Positions 46,037 to 53,352 of a DNA stretch of 64,000 nucleotides are shown in pieces. The notes beneath the pieces were generated by a model that saw nothing but the letters and a program-made list of their open reading frames with translations, ran no database searches and had not been told where the DNA came from. Source of the DNA: Verrucomicrobiota bacterium (GTDB lineage Bacteria > Verrucomicrobiota > Verrucomicrobiia > Opitutales > Opitutaceae); assembly GCA_016222805.1 (NCBI GenBank), contig JACRQG010000041.1, positions 1 through 64,000 on the forward strand. The letters run 5' to 3'. The translations under genes were made by a program, and so were the position numbers. The number at the start of each line of letters is the position of its first letter. The first letter of the stretch is position 1.

Positions 46037-46060
46037 GCGGGTGCTCGCTCGTGCACCCGC
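46037..46060. promoter_or_regulatory. Inverted repeat upstream of the sigma-54 gene (possible enhancer-binding site)
   Basis: GCGGGTGC-TCGCTCGT-GCACCCGC, 8-bp perfect arms with an 8-bp spacer, 69 bp downstream of the S9 stop codon and about 210 bp upstream of the predicted start of the 46266 transcript. Sites for sigma-54 activators typically lie 80-200 bp upstream and are dyads, so the position fits. It could equally be a terminator hairpin of the S9 gene, though no T-run follows. Confidence 0.4.
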
Positions 46061-46232
46061 GTCGTCGCGGCGTGTCGGCGCAGCAACCGGACACAACGAC
46101 GCCAGGAATGGGAGGAATTCCGCGAAACTGAGGTCCGTTTTGGGGGTTAGTCCCCATTAAGCGTACGCATTCACCGCGTTAATTGTGATTTTAGTTCCTG
46201 CCTTCCAGTGGCTAACAATGGGTCGTCGTCGT

Positions 46233-46248
46233 TGGCATACACGTTGCA
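46233..46248 (+). promoter_or_regulatory. Sigma-54 (-24/-12) promoter
   Basis: TGGCATACACGTTGCA matches the sigma-54 consensus TGGCACG-N4-TTGCW at all invariant positions (GG and GC elements ten bases apart, start to start 12). The predicted transcription start is near 46258, only about 8 bases before the ATG at 46266, so the mRNA would be almost leaderless. Activation would require an enhancer-binding protein; a candidate dyad is at 46037-46060. Confidence 0.65.
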
Positions 46249-46265
46249 TTAATCCCCCACACACC

Positions 46266-46472
46266 ATGCAAGCCCCCATCACCCAACTCCCCGCAACCCA
46301 CGAGCTCTTCACGAGGGAAAGGCGCCGCAACCGGATGAGGCAGTTCCTCGAGGTTTTCGAGCGCACCGCGTTCCGCAGCCTTCCCCAGATGCCGGAGATG
46401 CTCCCGGTCAAGGTTTCCCACGCGCCTTCCCGCACCTCCGCTTGGAACGACCAAGCCGGTCGAGAAGCCTGA
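46266..46472 (+). CDS. Small basic protein of unknown function under sigma-54 control
   Basis: 68 aa, not recognised. N-terminal 'MQAPITQLPATHELFTRERR' is followed by a strongly basic, helix-prone segment (Arg/Lys rich, about 16-40) and a Pro/Met-rich middle ('SLPQMPEMLPVKV'). Third codon positions are mostly G or C, as in neighbouring genes, which supports coding. An intrinsic terminator 41 bp after the stop gives a one-gene transcript of roughly 285 nt. No Shine-Dalgarno, in line with the short leader. It could be a regulatory RNA instead of, or in addition to, an mRNA. Confidence 0.55.
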   Translation: MQAPITQLPATHELFTRERRRNRMRQFLEVFERTAFRSLPQMPEMLPVKVSHAPSRTSAWNDQAGREA

Positions 46473-46512
46473 GCCCGACCTCATCCCCTCCGCAAGGAGA
46501 CCAGAATCACCA

Positions 46513-46543
46513 CGCGACCCAAACACGGGTCGCGTTTTTTTTT
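46513..46543 (+). terminator. Strong intrinsic terminator
   Basis: CGCGACCC-AAACAC-GGGTCGCG, a perfect 8-bp GC stem with a 6-base loop, followed directly by nine T (46535-46543). It is the clearest Rho-independent terminator in the window. It closes the small gene at 46266. Read in reverse, it stands 17 bp beyond the SDR stop, but lacks a T-run in that direction. Confidence 0.92.
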
Positions 46544-46559
46544 GCGCGGATGGAGTGCT

Positions 46560-47246
46560 TCAGTCCTCCGCGCCGTCCACGGTCAGGGACTTTCCGTTGT
46601 CCTTGGGGCCAAGCTGAAGCAGGAAGGGCGCCGCTCGTTTCACCCATTCGTCCGCCTTCGGGTACGACGACGCCCCGTCCGCCCAGCACGATCGAAGCAT
46701 CTCGGTATCGATCACTCCCGGGTTCAGGGGGACGGCGGCCATTCCCTCGGGCAGTTCGGCGGCCAGGGCCTTGGTCAGACCTTCGATGGCCCATTTCGAC
46801 ATGCAATAGGGGCCGACCTCGGGCGCCACGCTCCGGCCCCAGCCAGAGCTGATGTTCACGATCACGCCCCGTCGCCGCGCGACCATGGCCGGCACGAAAT
46901 GGCGGATGACGTTTTGCACGCCGCGGATGTTCGCATCGACGAGCCGGGTGAACTCGCGGTCATCCTGTTCCCAGAGCGGGGCGAGCCGGTTCATCACCGC
47001 GGCATTGTTGATCAGCAGATCGGGCGGGGCGTCGTTCTCCAGCACCTTGGCCGCCCAGATGGCGACCTTGTTGTCCAGCCCGACATCGAGGACATTGAAA
47101 TCATGCGGAGCCTGGTAGGTCATCCGCAGATCGAAGATCGCATCGCCGCTGCGCCCACAGCCGATGACGGTGTGTCCGCCGCGAATGAACTCCTCCGCCA
47201 GGGCGCGACCCAGGCCGCGCGTTACGCCGGTGATGACAATTTTCAT
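46560..47246 (-). CDS. SDR-family NAD(P)-dependent oxidoreductase
   Basis: 228 aa. Classical short-chain dehydrogenase: cofactor motif 'ITGVTRGLGRALAEEF', 'LLINNAAVM' in place of NNAG, catalytic Ser in 'IVNISSGWG' and 'PYCMSKWAIEGL' with Tyr-x3-Lys. The substrate is unknown. It stands alone between the terminator at 46513 and the inositol-phosphatase-family gene, 64 bp downstream of that gene's stop on the same strand. Confidence 0.88.
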   Translation of the reverse strand: MKIVITGVTRGLGRALAEEFIRGGHTVIGCGRSGDAIFDLRMTYQAPHDFNVLDVGLDNKVAIWAAKVLENDAPPDLLINNAAVMNRLAPLWEQDDREFTRLVDANIRGVQNVIRHFVPAMVARRRGVIVNISSGWGRSVAPEVGPYCMSKWAIEGLTKALAAELPEGMAAVPLNPGVIDTEMLRSCWADGASSYPKADEWVKRAAPFLLQLGPKDNGKSLTVDGAED

Positions 47247-47310
47247 AGCGCCAAGGGCGGAGATTGGGTCGGGATTGCCCGACGGACGCGAGGGTGTTTT
47301 CCCGGGAAGC

Positions 47311-48111
47311 TCACGCTCCCATCAAGTGTCGGAGCCGCGCGCAGACCTCGGCGCGTCCTCCGACATAGACAATCTTCCTCATCCGCAGGTCGAAGGTCCG
47401 GAGCGGAAGGCAATCCCCATTGAGGAACTGAACCTCGCCACCGGCCCCCCGCACCAAGGCAATGGCCGCCGCTAGATCCCAAATCTTCACATTGAAGTCC
47501 ACACAGCCGTCGAGCAGGCCGATCGCCACATACGCCAGATGGAGGGTCGCGGAGCCCAATCCCCGGATCTTGAACTCCGAGAGGACCCCAGTCGCCATCG
47601 GGAGCAGGCCCTTGTCAAAAGGACTGTGAAACCCCACCAGCATTTCCCGGGAAAACGGCGCGGTGCTGACGCGGGCCGCCCGCTCACCGTCGAAGACTCC
47701 GAAACCGGGGCCTCCGTGGATCAACACCCGGCGACTGAAATCATAGACCGCACCGAAGACCGGCTCGCCCTGTTCGCAGAGGGCCAGGGAAATCGCACAC
47801 GGCGTGAGGCCGAGGGCGAAGTTGTTTGTGCCATCAATGGGATCGAGCACCCAGGCGAACCGTGCGGTGACGGGTCGCGGTGCCTCTCCCTCGGCCAGTT
47901 CCTCGCTGAGAAACTGATCCTGCGGAAACTCCGCCGCCAGTTCCCGGAAGATGTTCTCCGAGATCGCCACGTCGACCGCGGTCACGCGAGTGCCGTCGAA
48001 CTTCCAGTGACTCTCGGCCCGGCCAAAACCGCGTTCCAGCAGCCCGACCTGGGCGAGGACCACCCGACGGGCGGCTGCGGCACGCGCGGCCAACACAGGA
48101 GACGGGCTCAT
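47311..48111 (-). CDS. Inositol monophosphatase-family enzyme
   Basis: 266 aa. Metal motifs of the family: Glu pair in 'FLSEELAEGE', 'VLDPIDGTNNFALGL' and 'KIWDLAAAIALVRGAGGEVQ'. Members dephosphorylate inositol-1-P, histidinol-P or 3'-phosphoadenosine compounds; the substrate cannot be assigned. 4 bp overlap (ATGA) with the FmdB-like gene upstream indicates a coupled pair, but I see no functional link. Confidence 0.87.
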   Translation of the reverse strand: MSPSPVLAARAAAARRVVLAQVGLLERGFGRAESHWKFDGTRVTAVDVAISENIFRELAAEFPQDQFLSEELAEGEAPRPVTARFAWVLDPIDGTNNFALGLTPCAISLALCEQGEPVFGAVYDFSRRVLIHGGPGFGVFDGERAARVSTAPFSREMLVGFHSPFDKGLLPMATGVLSEFKIRGLGSATLHLAYVAIGLLDGCVDFNVKIWDLAAAIALVRGAGGEVQFLNGDCLPLRTFDLRMRKIVYVGGRAEVCARLRHLMGA

Positions 48112-48689
48112 TCGTAGTCGTGGAGTCGGGGATCCCTCCGGGGAGCCGTGCGGCGCACCCTGAAGCGATGCCGCGGCTCCTGCGGGTCTTTGGTCGGCCC
48201 GGCGGCTCCCGGCCCCATCCCCATCTCGTCGCCATAGGGGTCATCCAGACCACTGCCGGGTTCCTCCCCGCCGCCCAGCTGCTCTTCGAGAGCCTCGGGA
48301 TCCGCCCCTTCCTCCAGCTTGCGCACGACTTCCTCCATTTCCCCGTCGATCTTCTCCCCGGTCAACTCGGACATGCGCCGCATCATCCGCGCCATCGCCT
48401 TGGGGTCATTTTCGTCGATGTTGGAGAACTCCCGTTCCATCGCGTTCATGGCCGCCTCCATCCGGGAGTCCTCCGCCGAATCGGCGGCCCCCTCGGGGGC
48501 GTCCGGCTTTTTCTCGGTCGACTCCTCCCTGGAGCCCCCGCTCGTGATGGCAAAGGCGGACACGAGCTTCTTCATCCGATAGGCCGGGTTGTCTGGGCAT
48601 TTCGGGAGACTCTGACCCTGGGCAATCGTCTTCGCGTAGAACTGGTAGATCGTGTGGTTATCCGGGCAGTAGTACTCGTAGATCGGCAT
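48108..48689 (-). CDS. FmdB-like protein with a degenerate zinc ribbon and acidic tail
   Basis: 193 aa. Begins 'MPIYEYYCPDNHTIYQFYA', like FmdB/CxxC_CxxC_SSSS putative regulatory proteins. Each CxxC pair, however, has only one Cys ('YYCPDNHT' and 'PKCPDNPA'), so normal zinc binding is doubtful. After about residue 55 it turns acidic and Met-rich ('ENDPKAMARMMRRMSELTGE', 'VVRKLEEGADPEALEEQLGG') and ends basic. ATG 48689 is chosen since the family starts at MPIYEY. Coupled to the downstream phosphatase by a 4 bp overlap and 17 bp from dinB. Confidence 0.75.
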   Translation of the reverse strand: MPIYEYYCPDNHTIYQFYAKTIAQGQSLPKCPDNPAYRMKKLVSAFAITSGGSREESTEKKPDAPEGAADSAEDSRMEAAMNAMEREFSNIDENDPKAMARMMRRMSELTGEKIDGEMEEVVRKLEEGADPEALEEQLGGGEEPGSGLDDPYGDEMGMGPGAAGPTKDPQEPRHRFRVRRTAPRRDPRLHDYE

Positions 48690-48705
48690 AGTGGAACGAT
48701 CGCAA

Positions 48706-49899
48706 TTAGGGAGCCCGCTCCGGTTTGGCAAGCTGGTGGCCGTGCCGCACCACCGCCTGCCGCCCTCCCTGGTTCAACCGATCCAGCACCTGGGCCAGGC
48801 GGCGACGCTTCTCCTCGGCTTCCGTGAACATTTCCAGCTGCCGCTCGCCCTCTTCCACCCCGGAAAATCGCACACTCACCAGCCGCAATGGCCGCCGCTT
48901 GCGCCAGGCCGCCGCCAGAAGCGGCCTCACCAGAGGGTAGAACGGCAGCTCCAAATCCGAGGCCGCCGCCAGGCTCTTCCCATGGGACTCCTGCGTGAAA
49001 TCGGGGTACCGCACCTTGATGGTCATCGTCCGCACCCGCTTGCCATCGGCGCGGACCTTGGCGAGCAGTTCATCGACCATTCGCTTCAGCACCTGCTCGA
49101 TTTCCGTCGGATCCCCGATGTCGCGGCCAAAGGTCTCCTGCTGTGAGTAGCTCTTGGCGTCATCCCGCTCCGTCTCAACCGGGCGATCGTCCTCCCCCCG
49201 GGCCGCCGCCACCATGGCGCGCCACTCCCGGCCAAAGGCTGCGGCGAGGGCGGCCTCCGGCCGTTGCAGGATGTCCCCGATGAGCCGGAGCCCGTGCCGC
49301 TGCACCAACCCCTCCTCCGTCTTGGCCCCGATGCCCGGCAGTTTCCCGATGGGCAGGGGCGCCAGGAAGGCCGCCTCCGTGCCGGAGGGTACCACGACAA
49401 AGCCGCGCGGTTTCCGCAGCTTCGAGGCGATTTGCGCGACGAGCTTGTTGGTCGCCAAGCCAAACGAGACCGGAATCTGCAGGTCCGCCCACAGCCGTGC
49501 CTGGAGCGCCCGCACCGCGGCCTCGACGTCCGCGAGGTCCCGATGGCCGCAGGGCGCCAGATCCAGGTAGCCTTCGTCGATGGAGTTGCGCTGCACCACC
49601 GGCGTCAGCGCCTCGCACCGGTCGAACATCTCACGCGAAACCCGACCGTAGAGTCCGGCCGTATGGGGCAGGAGGACCAAATCGGGACAGACCTTCAGCG
49701 CGCGCTGGGTCGGCATGGGAGTGTACACCCCGCAGGCCCGGGCCTCATAGCTCGCCGAGGAGATGATCCCCCGTTCCCGCCCCCCGACGGCGCACTTCGT
49801 GCCGCGCAAATCCGGCCGGCGGGCCAGTTCGCACGACACGAAGAAGGCGTCGGCGTCCAGGTGAACGACAGTCGGGAGCAGGCGGGACACGGCTGCCAT
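48706..49899 (-). CDS. dinB: DNA polymerase IV (Y family)
   Basis: 397 aa. Error-prone lesion-bypass polymerase. Catalytic Asp15 in 'VVHLDADAFFVSCE' and Asp108-Glu109 in 'NSIDEGYLDLA', plus 'SYEARACGVYTPM' and the helix-hairpin-helix 'LPIGKLPGIGAKTEEGL'. A clamp-binding type motif 'QLEMF' occurs near residue 352, but it is followed by 45 more residues ('TEAEEKRRRLAQVLDRL...') instead of ending the protein. No LexA-box is recognised by eye in the 5' region. Start at ATG 49899, no closer alternative. Confidence 0.93.
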   Translation of the reverse strand: MAAVSRLLPTVVHLDADAFFVSCELARRPDLRGTKCAVGGRERGIISSASYEARACGVYTPMPTQRALKVCPDLVLLPHTAGLYGRVSREMFDRCEALTPVVQRNSIDEGYLDLAPCGHRDLADVEAAVRALQARLWADLQIPVSFGLATNKLVAQIASKLRKPRGFVVVPSGTEAAFLAPLPIGKLPGIGAKTEEGLVQRHGLRLIGDILQRPEAALAAAFGREWRAMVAAARGEDDRPVETERDDAKSYSQQETFGRDIGDPTEIEQVLKRMVDELLAKVRADGKRVRTMTIKVRYPDFTQESHGKSLAAASDLELPFYPLVRPLLAAAWRKRRPLRLVSVRFSGVEEGERQLEMFTEAEEKRRRLAQVLDRLNQGGRQAVVRHGHQLAKPERAP

Positions 49900-50068
49900 T
49901 GCCCGGGATTCCGGTCGCGTTCGGCAAGCGCGAAAACCGCACCGCCGCGGCCGCGTTCAAAAAAAGGCACGGTTCCCGACAAAATTTGACCATACTTTTT
50001 GCTGGCCAGCCCCCTGCCCGCCCTTTGCCCTAAGCCACCTTGCTTTCACCCTTCCCCTGTTCGTCGTG

Positions 50069-50146
50069 ATGCTGTTAATCGCGATTTTCTCGGTGCTCGT
50101 GCTCCTGCTTTGCTGGCTGTGCTACAGCGGCGAGAGCAAGAACTGA
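50069..50146 (+). CDS. 25-residue membrane microprotein candidate
   Basis: Sequence starts 'MLLIAIFSVLVLLLCWLCYS' and ends 'GESKN': one membrane helix with a short polar end. It lies in the 375 bp gap between dinB and yebC. A preceding GTG and Leu/Phe codons leave the frame open upstream without an ATG. No convincing Shine-Dalgarno is seen. Its hydrophobicity is not enough proof, but the frame closes right after a charged tail as in real small membrane proteins. Confidence 0.38.
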   Translation: MLLIAIFSVLVLLLCWLCYSGESKN

Positions 50147-50274
50147 CCGCGCCCGCCCGCCTACCCCGCCGTTCAAACCCCGCGGCTGCACCCACCGCCG
50201 GCGGACTGTTGTTGGGGAAGTTCAGGACAACTTCGTCGTTGCGGCGCAAGAGGCCGCTTCCAAGCTCGCCCCCC

Positions 50275-51006
50275 ATGGGACGTCAATGGCTCCACGCAAA
50301 GCGCGCGATCGTCAACCTGAAGAAAGGCCAGGTTGTCCAAAAGCTCGTCAAGGAAATCACCGTCGCCGCCAAGCTCGGCGGTGGCGACATCGAGGCCAAC
50401 GCCCGGCTCTACGCCGCGGTGGAAAAGGCCAAGAAGGCGAGCGTGACGCGCGACGTGATCCAGCGCGCCATTGCGAAGGGCTCCGGCACCGGCGGCGATG
50501 GTGCGGCGCTCGAGCACGTGGTGTACGAGGGCTATGCCCCGCACAAGGTCGCGGTGATCGTCGAGGTGATGACCGACAACCACAACCGCAGCGCCGGCGA
50601 GATCCGCCTCCTCTTCAAGAAGGGAGTGATGGGCGGCGCCGGCAGCAACAAGTTCCTCTTTGAACACGTCGGAATCGTCGAGGCGCACCATCCCGATCCC
50701 AAGTCCGACCTCGAGGCCGCGGCGATTGAGGCCGGCGCCAACGAGTTCGAGCCGCTCGGCCACGCCCAGAATGACGACATTCCCGAGGGCCACGCCGCCG
50801 CGCGTTTCCTGACCGATCGCACCGCGGTGCACGGGGCCGCCACCTGGTTGAAGCAGAACGGCTGGAGTGTCATCACCGCCGAACTCGGCTACATCGCCAA
50901 GATGTACCCGGAGCTCGACGAGACCCAGCGCGCCGAGGTCGGGGAATTCCTGCAGGCCCTCGAGGATCACGACGACGTCCAGCGCGTCTGGGCGGCGGTA
51001 AAGTAG
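50275..51006 (+). CDS. yebC: YebC/PmpR-family regulator
   Basis: 243 aa. Full-length YebC: 'MGRQWLHAKRAIVNLKKGQV' in place of the usual MAGHSKWANIKHRK start, 'VTRDVIQRAIAKGSGTGGDG', 'YEGYAPHKVAVIVEVMTDNH', 'GGAGSNKFLFEHVG' and 'DVQRVWAAVK' at the end. The family includes transcriptional regulators and, in recent work, translation factors for proline-rich stalls. The ATG at 50275 is right; an in-frame extension to 49999 is not family-like. Confidence 0.92.
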   Translation: MGRQWLHAKRAIVNLKKGQVVQKLVKEITVAAKLGGGDIEANARLYAAVEKAKKASVTRDVIQRAIAKGSGTGGDGAALEHVVYEGYAPHKVAVIVEVMTDNHNRSAGEIRLLFKKGVMGGAGSNKFLFEHVGIVEAHHPDPKSDLEAAAIEAGANEFEPLGHAQNDDIPEGHAAARFLTDRTAVHGAATWLKQNGWSVITAELGYIAKMYPELDETQRAEVGEFLQALEDHDDVQRVWAAVK

Positions 51007-51050
51007 GACGGCGTTCCGCGCCGCCCTTCGCCTCTGGACCGGCGGGCGGC

Positions 51051-51995
51051 TCAGCCCGGACTCCGCAGCTTGAGTTCGCGCGAAGGCTCGCGTCCGTGCC
51101 CGGCGATGACCAGGCGATCCGGCAGGATCGTGGCGGTGGCAAACGCGGTGGAGTCGCCCGTCTCGACCATGCCGCGCATCGTCACATACGGGACGCCCCG
51201 CCGTTCCCCGAAGGCTCCCGCATGGTTGTGCCCGTTGATCCAGGCGACCACGTTGGGATGGCGATCGATCGCCGCCAGGATCTCGGGCGCATTCCACACG
51301 TTGTGATCGTTGTCGGGATAGACGGGGTGGTGGGCCAGCACAATCACCCGCTGCCGGCCGGCCCTCGCCGCCGCGCACTCGCGCTCGAACCACGCCAGCT
51401 GCGCCCGGCCCACGGCGCCATTCCAGGTCTTCGCCTGCCGCACCTTGGCGGCCTGCAACCGCCGCAATTCTGCCTCGGCCGCCGCGCGCTCCGGCGTGCC
51501 GGCGGCATGCGCGTAGGTGCTCACGTCGTTGGTGTCGAGGACCAGGAAACGCACCCCGCCGAGTTCAAAGGCCCCGTAGCGCCACGCCATCCCGAGCCGC
51601 CCGGGCACCCCGGCCTTCTGTTCGTCGAGCACGTCGAAATCGTGATTGCCCAGCAATTGGTGCCAGCGGTGCCGGCTGCGGGCGAGCGGCACCCCGATCT
51701 CCTCGAAACTCTTCCACTCCCGGTCGATCAAGTCGCCGAGGTGCACGCAACCGGCAAGGTCCTGGCCGTTGAAGTGCTCGACCGCCGCCCCCAGCTTCTC
51801 CACCGAACGCCGGTAGTGCCGCGTGCCTTTGACGTCGATGTCCGCGTATTGGGCGTCCGCCACCAGGCCGATCGCAAATCCCTCCGTCCGTGCCCCCCGC
51901 AGGATCAGCGGCGCCGCCGCCACTCCGGCTCCGATGGTGCGCAGGAACTGGCGGCGCGTGCGCCGCGGCTGGGGAAGGAAGGACAAGGGATTCAT
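51051..51995 (-). CDS. Tat-exported metallophosphoesterase
   Basis: 314 aa. Tat signal 'TRRQFLRTIGAGVAAAP' about residues 13-29. Calcineurin-type motifs: 'IGLVADAQYADID' with Asp/Gln/Asp ligands, 'CVHLGDLIDREW' (GD), 'QLLGNHDFDVLD' (GNHD) and 'AWINGHNHAGAFG' (GHxH). A YdeR/ADP-ribose-manganese phosphatase-like branch is possible. ATG 51995 is preferred as the Tat motif is then near the start; it overlaps the esterase stop by 4 bp (ATGA), so the two exported hydrolases are coupled. Confidence 0.87.
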   Translation of the reverse strand: MNPLSFLPQPRRTRRQFLRTIGAGVAAAPLILRGARTEGFAIGLVADAQYADIDVKGTRHYRRSVEKLGAAVEHFNGQDLAGCVHLGDLIDREWKSFEEIGVPLARSRHRWHQLLGNHDFDVLDEQKAGVPGRLGMAWRYGAFELGGVRFLVLDTNDVSTYAHAAGTPERAAAEAELRRLQAAKVRQAKTWNGAVGRAQLAWFERECAAARAGRQRVIVLAHHPVYPDNDHNVWNAPEILAAIDRHPNVVAWINGHNHAGAFGERRGVPYVTMRGMVETGDSTAFATATILPDRLVIAGHGREPSRELKLRSPG

Positions 51996-52936
51996 GAGGC
52001 GGGGCGGGCGGGCAGCCAGCCGTTGAAACGCATCCACGATTCACAGTGCCGTGGCCACTCCGAAGTGGGACCCAGTGCCGGCGCCATGCCCGATCCGTGC
52101 GGTCCCTTCGGATACAGATGCATCTCGATTGGAGCTCCTGCCCGGCGCATCGCCTGGTAGTACAGCAGGCTGTTTTCCACCACCACGACACTGTCCTCCG
52201 CCGAGTGCACCAGGAAGGTCGGCGAGGTCGCGCGCGTCACCCACCGCTCCACGGACAGGCGCTCCTTTACTTCCGCCATTGGCTGCTCGCCGAGCAAGGC
52301 GCGGCGCGACGGGGCGTGAACATGGGGTTCCTCCATGGTGATCACCGGGAAGATCAGCACGAGGAAGTCCGGCCGCGCGCTGACGGAGTCGAGCGCCGCG
52401 CCGGTCTTTCCTTCCGGCGCATCGAACAGACTCCCCGCGCAGGCGCTCAGATGTCCGCCGGCGGATCCGCCCAACATCCCAATCCGCCCGGGCAGCACGC
52501 CCCACTCCGCCGCGCGCGACCGCACGAGACGCACCGCGCGCAGGGCATCCTGCAAGGGAGCTGGATGCCCATAGTCGGCGTGCCGGTACTTCAGGACAAA
52601 GACGGTCACGCCGAGCGAATTCAGCCACCGCGTGATCTCGCCGCCGTTCCGGCCCACGGCGACGCGCTGGTATCCACCGCCCGCCGCGTAGATCACGGCC
52701 GTGCCGGTGCGACTGGCCGCCTCCGGTTGATGGACGACGAGGCTCGGGTAGTGGATCGCCGAGTAGCGCCCCTGCCCGTCGTCCTTCTCCGGACCGGCTT
52801 CCGGTTTGAGTCCCGGCACTCCCTCCGGCCAGAGCGGCAGGACGGGCGGCTCCGCCGCCCACGTGAGCGACACCACCAACCCGGCCAGAAGGACACCCCG
52901 AACCGCGGGAAGGAACCGCAAGCGATCATTCATCAT
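51992..52936 (-). CDS. Exported alpha/beta hydrolase (acetyl esterase-like)
   Basis: 314 aa from ATG 52936 (52933 also possible). Signal peptide about residues 1-27. 'VIYAAGGGYQRVAVGRNG' is the oxyanion motif of hormone-sensitive-lipase/BD-FAE type esterases, 'IGMLGGSAGGHLSACAG' holds the nucleophile, 'HSAEDSVVVVENSLLY' the Asp and 'PKGPHGSGMA' the His. It may deacetylate polysaccharides outside the cytoplasm. Overlaps the phosphoesterase by 4 bp. Confidence 0.84.
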   Translation of the reverse strand: MMNDRLRFLPAVRGVLLAGLVVSLTWAAEPPVLPLWPEGVPGLKPEAGPEKDDGQGRYSAIHYPSLVVHQPEAASRTGTAVIYAAGGGYQRVAVGRNGGEITRWLNSLGVTVFVLKYRHADYGHPAPLQDALRAVRLVRSRAAEWGVLPGRIGMLGGSAGGHLSACAGSLFDAPEGKTGAALDSVSARPDFLVLIFPVITMEEPHVHAPSRRALLGEQPMAEVKERLSVERWVTRATSPTFLVHSAEDSVVVVENSLLYYQAMRRAGAPIEMHLYPKGPHGSGMAPALGPTSEWPRHCESWMRFNGWLPARPAS

Positions 52937-53020
52937 GGCGGAAATGACCCGCAAGGTCGGCTGCGGGCCGACCCGGCGCGAGTGTTTCCACCACGGACGG
53001 TCCGAGGAGGACCTCCGGGA

Positions 53021-53236
53021 TTAGTCCTCGTGATGGGTCAACCAGAGGACTGACGCCAAGGCCGCGAACACCAGAGTCGGCCCCACGATCCACAGCGGAT
53101 GGAAAGGCACGTGCCAGCGGTTCATCGCCCACCAGACCACGATGCACTTCACGGCGATGATCACCCAGGCGATGGCCATGAACCAGCGGACGCGGCGGGG
53201 GTATTGTTCGACGTCGAGATGGAGTGGGAGGTTCAT
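53021..53236 (-). CDS. Small two-helix membrane protein (hypothetical)
   Basis: 71 aa, not recognised. Two hydrophobic helices (about residues 17-37 and 46-66): 'WFMAIAWVIIAVKCIVVWWA' and 'PLWIVGPTLVFAALASVLWL'. Basic residues lie before the first and acidic residues after the second. It is 116 bp downstream of uvrA and 85 bp upstream of the esterase-phosphoesterase pair on the same strand. Confidence 0.7.
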   Translation of the reverse strand: MNLPLHLDVEQYPRRVRWFMAIAWVIIAVKCIVVWWAMNRWHVPFHPLWIVGPTLVFAALASVLWLTHHED

Positions 53237-53352
53237 GCGCGCATCCTACTCCGCCCGACATCCGCCGCACCGCGTGCCTTGGCCGAGGCTGTGCATGGAT
53301 TGCGACGCTGCCCTTCGCGACCGACCGGGACGCCGGCGAGCCGTTCCTCGAC

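Noticed and set aside
46185-46265. Earlier in-frame ATG for the small gene at 46266
   Set aside because: The codons before 46266 overlap the sigma-54 promoter and would lie upstream of the predicted transcription start.
49987-50004. TTGACCATACTTTTTGCTGG as a promoter for the microprotein
   Set aside because: TTGACC is a fair -35, but no -10 lies at the right distance, and read as sigma-54 the GG/GC spacing is wrong.
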